Part shown: positions 1 to 5,583 of the stretch, one piece after another | Layout: each line of letters starts with the position of its first letter | Numbering within the stretch: position 1 is the stretch's first letter | Assembly (NCBI GenBank): GCA_002683515.1 | Contig: NYTN01000095.1 | Span: 1-5,583 of the forward strand | DNA from: Rhodobiaceae bacterium | GTDB taxonomy: Bacteria > Pseudomonadota > Alphaproteobacteria > RS24 | Length of the DNA stretch: 5,583 nt | Direction: 5' to 3' | The notes under the pieces: model-generated | Database searches by the model: none | Told to the model about the DNA's origin: nothing | The model's input: the letters and a program-made list of their open reading frames with translations, nothing else | Translations under genes and position numbers: made by a program

Positions 1-597
1 TGTACAGAGACCATAATTCGTCAGGTAGGCGATATTGGGCGTATGGTTGATGAGTTTTCTTCTTTTGCACGTATGCCAAGTGTAGTGTTTAAAAATTTTG
101 ATATTAGAGATGCTGTCAATCAAACGGTATTTCTTCAGCGTGTAGCGCATCCTGAAATTGAGTATATTTTTGAATGCGAAGAGAATGGCGAGATGCCGAT
201 TAATGCTGACAGTAGACTGATCAGTCAGGCACTTACAAACATTCTTAAAAATAGTGCTGAATCAATTTATCGTAATAATGATCGTGTTGAATCAAAAATA
301 TTAGTGACCCTCAGGCAGGAGGAAGAAGTAATATCCATCGATGTTGCAGATACAGGTATAGGTCTGCCGGATATTAACCGGGAGGCTCTGTTAGAGCCTT
401 ACATCACAACACGAGATCAGGGTACCGGCCTTGGTCTCGCGATTGTGAAAAAGGTTATGACCGATCATGGAGGTGAGATTACTCTCGGTGCTGCACCGTG
501 GGTAATAGACGGGAGATCTGGCGCACAGATTACTTTAAGTTTCCCGTCGATTAAGCTTGAAAAGGTAGGACATTCCAAAGTTGAGGAAGTAATATGA
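1..597 (+). CDS. ntrY: Nitrogen-regulation sensor histidine kinase NtrY, C-terminal part (5' end outside window)
   Basis: This is the C-terminal 198 residues of a membrane-bound sensor histidine kinase that would phosphorylate the partner regulator NtrX. The reading frame is open from base 1, so the first in-window ATG (43) is internal and not the true start. The fragment begins just after the expected H-box helix, in the stretch with IGRMVDEFSSFARMP (residues 12-26 of the fragment), which is highly characteristic of NtrY. The HATPase_c domain follows: N-box LTNILKNSAESI (Asn at about 80 and 84), G1 box DTGIG (about 117-121) and G2 box GTGLGLAIV (about 141-149). All expected ATP-binding motifs are intact. 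The phosphoacceptor His, HAMP/PAS regions and transmembrane segments would lie upstream and cannot be assessed. The stop codon overlaps the ntrX start (ATGA), indicating translational coupling. Identity as NtrY rather than NtrB rests on the DEFSSFARMP motif and the adjacent NtrX. Confidence 0.95.
   Translation, partial: CTETIIRQVGDIGRMVDEFSSFARMPSVVFKNFDIRDAVNQTVFLQRVAHPEIEYIFECEENGEMPINADSRLISQALTNILKNSAESIYRNNDRVESKILVTLRQEEEVISIDVADTGIGLPDINREALLEPYITTRDQGTGLGLAIVKKVMTDHGGEITLGAAPWVIDGRSGAQITLSFPSIKLEKVGHSKVEEVI
583..589 (+). promoter_or_regulatory. Ribosome binding site of ntrX
   Basis: GAGGAAG lies inside the last codons of ntrY, four bases before the ATG at 594. It is a good match to the anti-Shine-Dalgarno sequence and supports that start, which overlaps the ntrY stop by four bases. 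Confidence 0.75.
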
Positions 598-1976
598 CAG
601 GGGATGTTTTAATAGTAGATGATGAGCGTGATATTTGTGACCTCGTATCCGGGATTTTAACGGACTCGGGATATGCGACCCGAACGGCGACGGACAGTGA
701 TACGGCTTTAAATGAAATTGCCAAACGTTGTCCGTCTCTCGTTTTGCTGGATATCTGGCTGCAAGGCAGCAGGCTCGACGGTCTTGAAGTACTTAAATTG
801 CTTAAGGAGCGTCTGCCTAACTTACCGGTTGTTATAATCAGTGGGCATGGCAATCTTGAAACGGCAGTCAGTGCCATCAAGATAGGTGCCTATGATTATA
901 TTGAAAAACCGTTTAAATCTGAACGGCTATTGCTTGTCATTCAGAGAGCCATTGAAAACTCCAAGCTGAAAAGAGAAAACTCCGAATTGCGACGCAAAAC
1001 AGGGCAATATGAGCTAATCGGTGCCTCCATTGCTGTTCAGAAACTCAGAAGCTCCATTAGTAAGATTGGCCCAACAAATAGCCGGGTTTTGATAACCGGG
1101 CCATCCGGTTCCGGTAAAGAGCTAGTTGCTCGTGCATTACATAAAAACTCTGAACGTGCTTCGGCCTCATTTGTGGCTATTAACGCGGCCATTCTTGAAC
1201 CTGAAAACATGGAAGATGTTCTGTTTGGGCGGATAGAAGACGGCGATGTAATGCCTGGTTTGCTTGAGCAAGCGCATGGTGGTTCTCTTTATATTGATGA
1301 AGTTGGTGAGATGCCGCTTGATACCCAAGGCAAAATCTTACGCGTCTTAACAGAGCAGAAATTTGTACGTATTGGAGGCGGTCCGAATGTATCTGTTGAT
1401 ATTAGAGTGATGTCGTCAAGTTCTAGGGATTTGACAAATCACATTGCCAAAGGATTGTTCAGAGAAGATCTTTACCACCGATTAAATGTGGTACCGATTG
1501 AAGTGCCTTCTTTGGCGCAACGGCGAGAGGATATTGGTATGCTAGTTGACAATTTTGTCGATTATCTCGTCAATAGCTCTGGCTTTTCTCCTCGTAAAAT
1601 TGCTCCAGACGCACTCGCGGTCATGCAATCCCATGCTTGGCCCGGTAATGTTCGTCAACTTAGAAATTGTGTTGAGAATATGCTCATTTCTGCAGCTGAT
1701 AGTGAGCATGATACAATTACAGCAGATATGTTGCCGGCGGATATTTTATCGGCCACTAAGCTCAACATTGAAGAAAGTGACAGTACACATATTATGACGC
1801 TACAACTTCGTGAGGCACGAGAGATATTTGAAAAACAATATCTTTTGGCTCAGATAGATAGATTTGGTGGAAACATTTCTAAAACCGCTGAATTTGTTGG
1901 AATGGAACGTTCAGCTCTCCATCGTAAGCTAAAAACACTTGGACTGAATCCTACCAAACACTTTAAACCGGCCTAA
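594..1976 (+). CDS. ntrX: Nitrogen-assimilation response regulator NtrX (AAA+, atypical, no GAFTGA)
   Basis: A 460-residue cytoplasmic DNA-binding response regulator, partner of NtrY. The receiver domain (about 4-120) has acidic residues D9/D10, phosphoacceptor D53 in LLDIWLQGSRLDGLEVL (a sequence typical of NtrX), S83 and K105. A charged helical linker (about 116-137) leads to an AAA+ domain of the sigma54-activator family: Walker A GPSGSGKE (169-176), Walker B SLYIDE (231-236), arginine-finger region FREDLYHRL (289-297; R290 and R296) and sensor II WPGNVRQL (349-356). A Fis-type helix-turn-helix ends the protein (about 427-449, NISKTAEFVGMERSALHRKL). The segment between LFG (210-212) and GLLEQA (222-227) is shortened and has no GAFTGA loop. 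Sensor I reads SSSS (274-277) where ATN is usual. These changes suggest it does not open sigma54 promoters and may act as a repressor or a sigma70-type regulator; this is inference. The start is set by the GAGGAAG site and the ATGA overlap with ntrY. Length is normal for NtrX. Confidence 0.95.
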   Translation: MTGDVLIVDDERDICDLVSGILTDSGYATRTATDSDTALNEIAKRCPSLVLLDIWLQGSRLDGLEVLKLLKERLPNLPVVIISGHGNLETAVSAIKIGAYDYIEKPFKSERLLLVIQRAIENSKLKRENSELRRKTGQYELIGASIAVQKLRSSISKIGPTNSRVLITGPSGSGKELVARALHKNSERASASFVAINAAILEPENMEDVLFGRIEDGDVMPGLLEQAHGGSLYIDEVGEMPLDTQGKILRVLTEQKFVRIGGGPNVSVDIRVMSSSSRDLTNHIAKGLFREDLYHRLNVVPIEVPSLAQRREDIGMLVDNFVDYLVNSSGFSPRKIAPDALAVMQSHAWPGNVRQLRNCVENMLISAADSEHDTITADMLPADILSATKLNIEESDSTHIMTLQLREAREIFEKQYLLAQIDRFGGNISKTAEFVGMERSALHRKLKTLGLNPTKHFKPA

Positions 1977-1985
1977 CGGTCAATC

Positions 1986-1991
1986 AGAGGA
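1986..1991 (+). promoter_or_regulatory. Ribosome binding site of trkA
   Basis: AGAGGA sits six bases before the ATG at 1998, within the 21-bp ntrX-trkA gap. The spacing is ideal and fixes the trkA start. The rest of the gap shows no hairpin or promoter. Confidence 0.75.
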
Positions 1992-1997
1992 TCGAAA

Positions 1998-3374
1998 ATG
2001 CGCGTAATTATATGTGGTGCCGGGCAGGTGGGTTTTGGCATTGCCCGGCATCTGGCTGCAGAAGGAAACCACGTCACGGTTGTTGATAGATCCTCGGAGC
2101 TAATCCAGCGAATAAACAATACTCTGGATGTGCGTGCGCTTGTTGGTCACGGCTCCCACCCTCAAGTGCTCGAAGATGCGGGCGCAGAGGGAGCAGATAT
2201 CCTTATTGCCGTAACCGCCTCTGATGAGGTGAATATGGTAGCATGTCAGGTTGCCTTGTCTCTTTTTTCTGTTCCAAAGCGTATTGCCCGTATTCGCGAC
2301 CAGAAATATCTCGAAAAAGAATGGAAAGATTTATTTAGCCGCGATGAACTTCCAGTTGATGTGATTATTTCACCAGAACGTGCGGTTGCAGATCAGGTAA
2401 TGCGGCGACTTGAAATTCCTGGAGCTTATGACACCGCAAGTTTTGGTGAAAAGAATATTCAGTTTCTTGCCATTAATCTTGATGAAAATTGTCCTGTTCT
2501 CGAAACCCCATTAAAACAGCTCACCGACCTATTTCCAGACTTGCAGGCGACTGTGATAGCAGTCAAACGCGACGGTAAATTATTTGTCCCTAAAAGTGAT
2601 GATTTAATGATGGCCGGAGATAGTGCATTTTTGGTAACTGCCTCAGAAGATTGTGATCGGACGATGACGATTTTCGGTCATGAAGAACAAGAGGCGAGAA
2701 ATCTTATTATCGTCGGTGGAGGCAATATTGGACACCATGTTGCCCTCCAACTTGAAGAGAATGGCGTACGAAACTCAGTTCGTCTAATTGAAAATAGTGA
2801 AATACGTGGTCGAAACATCGCCGAGACGCTAAGTGAAAGCACTGTACTTCTTGGTAGTGGTTTAGAACCTGACATTCTCGCTGAAGCTGGTGTGAGAGAT
2901 GCCGAAATACTTTTGGCGCTTACTAATGATGATCAAGTTAATTTGCTGACTACTATGCTGGCGCTTAATGAGGGGTGTGAGCGTGCATTATGCCTCATTA
3001 ACAACACATCTTTTTTACCTCTTGGGCAGTCTATCGGTTTGGATATTTCGATAAACCCGCGCGCGATAACTGTCTCATCTGTTCTTCAGCATATACGTAA
3101 AGGGCATGTGCTTTCCGTCCACACAATAGAAGATGGAGAAGCGGAAATTATCGAAGCTGAAGTATTAGAGACATCTGCTTTTGTCGGCCAGAAATTGCGT
3201 CAATTAAATTTGCCGGACACAATGCGTATTGGTGCAATTTATCGTAATGGTGAGGTGATGATGCCGAGGGGTAATTTTGAGTTTAAAGTCGGTGACAGAA
3301 TTGTACTTTTTGTTTTAACGGATGCTGTAAATGATGCTGAAAATTTTTTTAGCGTCGGGTTAGAATATTTCTAA
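1998..3374 (+). CDS. trkA: Trk system potassium uptake regulator TrkA (NAD-binding, double RCK)
   Basis: A 458-residue peripheral cytoplasmic protein that forms the nucleotide-gated ring under the TrkH channel. It has the full two-unit plan of classical TrkA. The first Rossmann/RCK_N domain has GAGQVG (7-12) and the strand-end acid D30 in TVVD that would bind the ribose of NAD(H). A first RCK_C domain covers roughly 145-225. The second RCK_N domain has GGGNIG (240-245) with E265 at the equivalent acidic position, and the second RCK_C domain covers about 372-455, including VGDRIVLFV (431-439). Both nucleotide sites look intact. Length matches the usual 450-460, and the C-terminus (FFSVGLEYF) is typical of TrkA, so the T7 run at 3344-3350 is not a frameshift artefact. 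It starts 21 bp after ntrX with its own Shine-Dalgarno and ends 5 bp before trkH, so regulator and pore should be made from one transcript. Confidence 0.96.
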   Translation: MRVIICGAGQVGFGIARHLAAEGNHVTVVDRSSELIQRINNTLDVRALVGHGSHPQVLEDAGAEGADILIAVTASDEVNMVACQVALSLFSVPKRIARIRDQKYLEKEWKDLFSRDELPVDVIISPERAVADQVMRRLEIPGAYDTASFGEKNIQFLAINLDENCPVLETPLKQLTDLFPDLQATVIAVKRDGKLFVPKSDDLMMAGDSAFLVTASEDCDRTMTIFGHEEQEARNLIIVGGGNIGHHVALQLEENGVRNSVRLIENSEIRGRNIAETLSESTVLLGSGLEPDILAEAGVRDAEILLALTNDDQVNLLTTMLALNEGCERALCLINNTSFLPLGQSIGLDISINPRAITVSSVLQHIRKGHVLSVHTIEDGEAEIIEAEVLETSAFVGQKLRQLNLPDTMRIGAIYRNGEVMMPRGNFEFKVGDRIVLFVLTDAVNDAENFFSVGLEYF

Positions 3375-3379
3375 GAATT

Positions 3380-4831
3380 ATGTCTTGGGGAACAATTATA
3401 TTTTGCTTGGGGTGGGGTGGCGTTCTGCTTTCCACAACTATGCTTATCCCGCTGAGTTGGGCAATATTTCAGGCTGATTATATTTCTTTCGGCCGCTTTT
3501 TAATTAGCCTCATGATTTCAAGTTTTATCTCCGTTGCTTTTGTTCTGGTTGGCAAAAGCAAAGAAGTTAGGCCTGTTCAAAAAAATGAACTTTTTCTTAC
3601 GGCTGTATTTCTCTATTTATTCCTTCCCTTATTAGCTGCCCTTCCATTCTTTTCACTAAGTACTGATATCGAACAAACTATTAGTTTTTTTGGTGCTTAT
3701 TTTGAAGCAGTTTCTGGCCTGACAACCACAGGGGCAACAATATTTAAAGACCCTGAAATAATAAATCAGTCTCTTTTAATATGGCGATCTACGCTTGGCT
3801 GGCTAGGCGGTGTCCTTATTCTCTCGCTTGGAGTTGCGCTTATGGCGCCAAATGGATTATTTGGAATTAATCTAAAGCCCTTAAATATCCGACAAAATGC
3901 CAACGAGTCTTTACCGCATCGATTGCGGCGATCATTTCGATATGTTGTTAAGCCTTATCTTTTCCTTACAGGAATTGGCATTATTTTGCTTGGTCTGACT
4001 GGAGCGAATTTAGCTGATATGATTTCCCTGACTTTTAATGCTGTATCAACAACTGGGTTTTCTTTATCCCTTGCTCCACTGGATAGCTATCTTAGCTCTA
4101 AGGCTCTCTCAGTCTTAAGCTTCTTAATGTTTTCAGGTAGCCTCAGTTATCCGCTTCTAATTGCGGCACAATCTCTTAATGCCGAGACTTTTAAAGAGGA
4201 TAAAGAAATTCAAGACTTTGTTCTGAGCGTTATTTTCTTAAGTCTTGTCATGGCTTTGATTTTTCCAAATTATAGTTTCCTCGTTCCAATAACGATGTCG
4301 ATTAATATGATTTCAACGACTGCATTTGTTATTTCTGATCCAGTTGTCCTCACAAACTATTTGCCAGCCGCCATTTTTTTCTTGCCTGTGTTAATTGGCG
4401 GCATGACTCTTTCAACGGCTGGTGGTTTGAAGGTTTTGCGGTTCTATCTTTTGATAAAGCGCGTCAAATATGAGGTTGTAAATTTGCCATATCCGAATTC
4501 AGTCGAGTCCATGCATTATGGTGGGAAGTTTGTCAGTAAAGAAACCATGTCCTCAGTTTGGGGGCTTTTCCTGATGTATTTTATCGATTTTGTTATCAGT
4601 TTTTTAATTATATCTTTTCTCACCAATGATTTTGAAACTGCTTGGTTGTTAGCGCTTGCACTTTTAAATAATGCAGGTGGCGTTATTTATATGACGGGTC
4701 AATTTGATTTACTGGTTAATATGCCTCCAATTAGCCATATTTTAATGTCATTCATCATGATATTAGGAAGATTAGAGTTTCTCGTTGTTCTTGTTATTTT
4801 ATTGCCCAAGCTTTTAATTCGAGGAAATTAA
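3380..4831 (+). CDS. trkH: Trk system potassium uptake channel subunit TrkH
   Basis: A 483-residue inner-membrane protein, very hydrophobic throughout, of the TrkH/KtrB/HKT superfamily (four M1-P-M2 repeats after an N-terminal hairpin). It carries potassium uptake together with TrkA. Selectivity-filter segments are visible: P1 SGLTTTGAT (112-120), P2 NAVSTTGFS (220-228), P3 NMISTTAFV (309-317) and P4 LNNAGG (429-434). P1, P2 and P4 keep the filter glycine (G118, G226, G433); P3 has A315 (codon GCA at 4322-4324) where glycine is expected. STAGGLKVLR (345-354) and the late helix ILGRLEF (461-467), with the conserved R464 linked to gating in the family, are present. Length equals the usual 483 or so. 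The ATG at 3380 is the only start available: an in-frame TAG lies at 3350-3352 and no ATG, GTG or TTG lies between. No Shine-Dalgarno is apparent, so translation is probably coupled to trkA, 5 bp upstream. The gene is T-rich, as expected for a membrane protein. Confidence 0.95.
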   Translation: MSWGTIIFCLGWGGVLLSTTMLIPLSWAIFQADYISFGRFLISLMISSFISVAFVLVGKSKEVRPVQKNELFLTAVFLYLFLPLLAALPFFSLSTDIEQTISFFGAYFEAVSGLTTTGATIFKDPEIINQSLLIWRSTLGWLGGVLILSLGVALMAPNGLFGINLKPLNIRQNANESLPHRLRRSFRYVVKPYLFLTGIGIILLGLTGANLADMISLTFNAVSTTGFSLSLAPLDSYLSSKALSVLSFLMFSGSLSYPLLIAAQSLNAETFKEDKEIQDFVLSVIFLSLVMALIFPNYSFLVPITMSINMISTTAFVISDPVVLTNYLPAAIFFLPVLIGGMTLSTAGGLKVLRFYLLIKRVKYEVVNLPYPNSVESMHYGGKFVSKETMSSVWGLFLMYFIDFVISFLIISFLTNDFETAWLLALALLNNAGGVIYMTGQFDLLVNMPPISHILMSFIMILGRLEFLVVLVILLPKLLIRGN

Positions 4832-4855
4832 ATCTGTATTTAAAAGTAGAAATTA

Positions 4856-4861
4856 AAGAAG
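4856..4861 (+). promoter_or_regulatory. Probable ribosome binding site of dat
   Basis: AAGAAG lies six bases before the ATG at 4868. It is a weak, purine-rich match but well spaced. It falls in the 36-bp trkH-dat gap (4832-4867), which is AT-rich and holds no inverted repeat or convincing promoter. Confidence 0.5.
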
Positions 4862-4867
4862 AATTTT

Positions 4868-5583
4868 ATGACCCGTATTGCTTATGTTGATGGCGCTTAC
4901 CTACCCTTTGATCAGGCAGGTGTGCATATTGAGGATCGTGGTTATCAATATGCTGATGGAATTTATGAGGTATTTGCGCTTATTGATGGAGAAATGCTTG
5001 ATGTAGAAGCGCATTTAAAGCGTCTTAATTTGTCGCTTGATAAAATCAACCTTACCTCTCCAGTCTCTACTGCAGCATTATTGGTTATTTTAAAGGAAAC
5101 TATCCGCGCTAACAATATTCGAGATGGTCTGGTTTACATGCAGATAACACGGGGCAGGGCAGCTCGTAATCATGCATATCCTGTAATTACGCGGCCAGTT
5201 TTGAGCGTGACTGTCAGACCCATAAATGAAGCTCATCGTCGCCATATTGCCGAAGCTGGAATAAAAGTCATCAGTACAGAAGATCAGAGATGGAAACGAT
5301 GCGATATTAAATCCATCTCTCTTTTACCCAACGTTATGGCAAAGCAAGCCGCTGTTGAAGCCGGTGCACAGGAAGCTTGGATGATTGACGGGCAGGGGTT
5401 CGTTACCGAAGGCGCGTCAACTACTGCATGGATTGTTGATGAGGATGGAAAATTAAGAACTCGGCCGCTTACAAATGACATCCTGGACGGCATCACGCGT
5501 CAAATGCTTATTTCACTTATTAATGAGTTGATACTTGAACTTGATGAAACACCATTCACCATCAGTGAGGCTTATTCGAGCAA
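4868..5583 (+). CDS. dat: D-amino-acid transaminase (PLP fold type IV), 3' end outside window
   Basis: The frame is open from ATG 4868 to the window edge, giving 238 residues; family members run about 280-290, so roughly the last 50 residues are missing. The enzyme is a cytoplasmic PLP-dependent aminotransferase that interconverts D-alanine and 2-oxoacids to make D-glutamate and other D-amino acids for peptidoglycan. Visible motifs are VDGAY near the N-terminus, DRGYQYADGIYEV (23-35), TRGRAARNHAYP (94-105), the Schiff-base lysine K148 in RCDIKSISLLPNVMAKQ (144-160) and E181 in VTEGAS (179-184), expected to contact the pyridine nitrogen. Y33, R100 and H102 match the carboxylate-binding Tyr, Arg and His described for the Bacillus D-amino-acid transaminase, which favours this function over branched-chain aminotransferase or 4-amino-4-deoxychorismate lyase. 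Some relatives in this family act on other substrates, so substrate choice is less certain than the fold. It follows trkH by 36 bp on the same strand. In related genomes the next gene is usually hfq. Confidence 0.92.
   Translation, partial: MTRIAYVDGAYLPFDQAGVHIEDRGYQYADGIYEVFALIDGEMLDVEAHLKRLNLSLDKINLTSPVSTAALLVILKETIRANNIRDGLVYMQITRGRAARNHAYPVITRPVLSVTVRPINEAHRRHIAEAGIKVISTEDQRWKRCDIKSISLLPNVMAKQAAVEAGAQEAWMIDGQGFVTEGASTTAWIVDEDGKLRTRPLTNDILDGITRQMLISLINELILELDETPFTISEAYSS

Noticed and set aside
551..880. Open frame of 109 codons on the minus strand over ntrY/ntrX
   Set aside because: It lies antisense to the well-conserved NtrX receiver domain, has a low-complexity Ser/Leu-rich translation and no recognisable motif; it is a shadow of the real gene.
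1546..1797. Open frame of 83 codons on the plus strand inside ntrX in another frame
   Set aside because: It is wholly contained in the conserved sensor II to linker region of NtrX; its hydrophobic translation comes from out-of-frame reading.
1939..1967. Possible sigma70-like promoter (TTGGAC, 17-bp spacer, TTTAAA) ahead of trkA
   Set aside because: The -35 matches consensus at only three of six positions and the whole stretch encodes the conserved C-terminus of NtrX, so it is likely chance in AT-rich DNA.
2678..2875. Open frame of 65 codons on the minus strand inside trkA
   Set aside because: It is antisense to the second Rossmann domain of TrkA, with no motif or independent support.
3344..3350. 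Run of seven T near the end of trkA as a slippage site or terminator tract
   Set aside because: The zero frame continues into a typical TrkA C-terminus (FFSVGLEYF), and no GC-rich stem precedes the run.
4832..4867. Possible terminator or promoter in the trkH-dat gap
   Set aside because: The 36 bp are AT-rich with no inverted repeat and no paired -35/-10 elements; only a weak ribosome binding site is supported.
5284..5496. Open frame of 70 codons on the minus strand inside dat
   Set aside because: It is antisense to the catalytic-lysine region of the transaminase, which explains the sequence fully.

Overview
The window is a single, tightly packed, all-forward gene cluster, cut at both ends, from what looks like an alphaproteobacterium. 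In order it holds the 3' end of ntrY (sensor kinase), ntrX (response regulator), trkA (NAD-binding potassium-uptake regulator), trkH (potassium channel subunit) and the 5' five-sixths of a D-amino-acid transaminase gene (dat). From general knowledge, ntrY-ntrX-trkA-(trkH)-dat leading towards hfq and hflX is a recurring alphaproteobacterial gene order, which is the main basis for the taxonomic call. The DNA is clearly AT-leaning (by eye low-to-mid 40s % GC, not computed). That is low for many cultured alphaproteobacteria and would fit a marine or host-associated lineage, but the genus cannot be named from this sequence.

Layout: ntrY runs off the left edge and ends at 597. ntrX (594-1976) overlaps it by four bases (ATGA). 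trkA (1998-3374) follows after 21 bp, trkH (3380-4831) after 5 bp, and dat (4868 to beyond the right edge) after 36 bp. No gap exceeds 36 bp. I see no terminator hairpin, convincing internal promoter, RNA gene, repeat array or mobile element, so the most economical reading is one polycistronic unit whose promoter lies to the left of the window.

How the genes fit together: NtrY and NtrX form a two-component pair linked in other alphaproteobacteria to nitrogen and redox/respiratory control. TrkA and TrkH form a complete potassium-uptake system. Dat belongs to the fold-type IV PLP enzymes and carries the D-amino-acid transaminase carboxylate-binding signature; a role in D-alanine/D-glutamate supply is expected. 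Co-transcription would tie sensing, potassium homeostasis and possibly cell-wall precursor supply, but the sequence does not show that NtrX regulates its neighbours.

This is mostly an ordinary conserved locus and I found no undescribed system. The points most worth checking are at residue level: NtrX has lost the sigma54-contacting GAFTGA loop and the sensor I Asn while keeping Walker A/B and the arginine fingers, and TrkH carries alanine where the third selectivity-filter glycine is expected.
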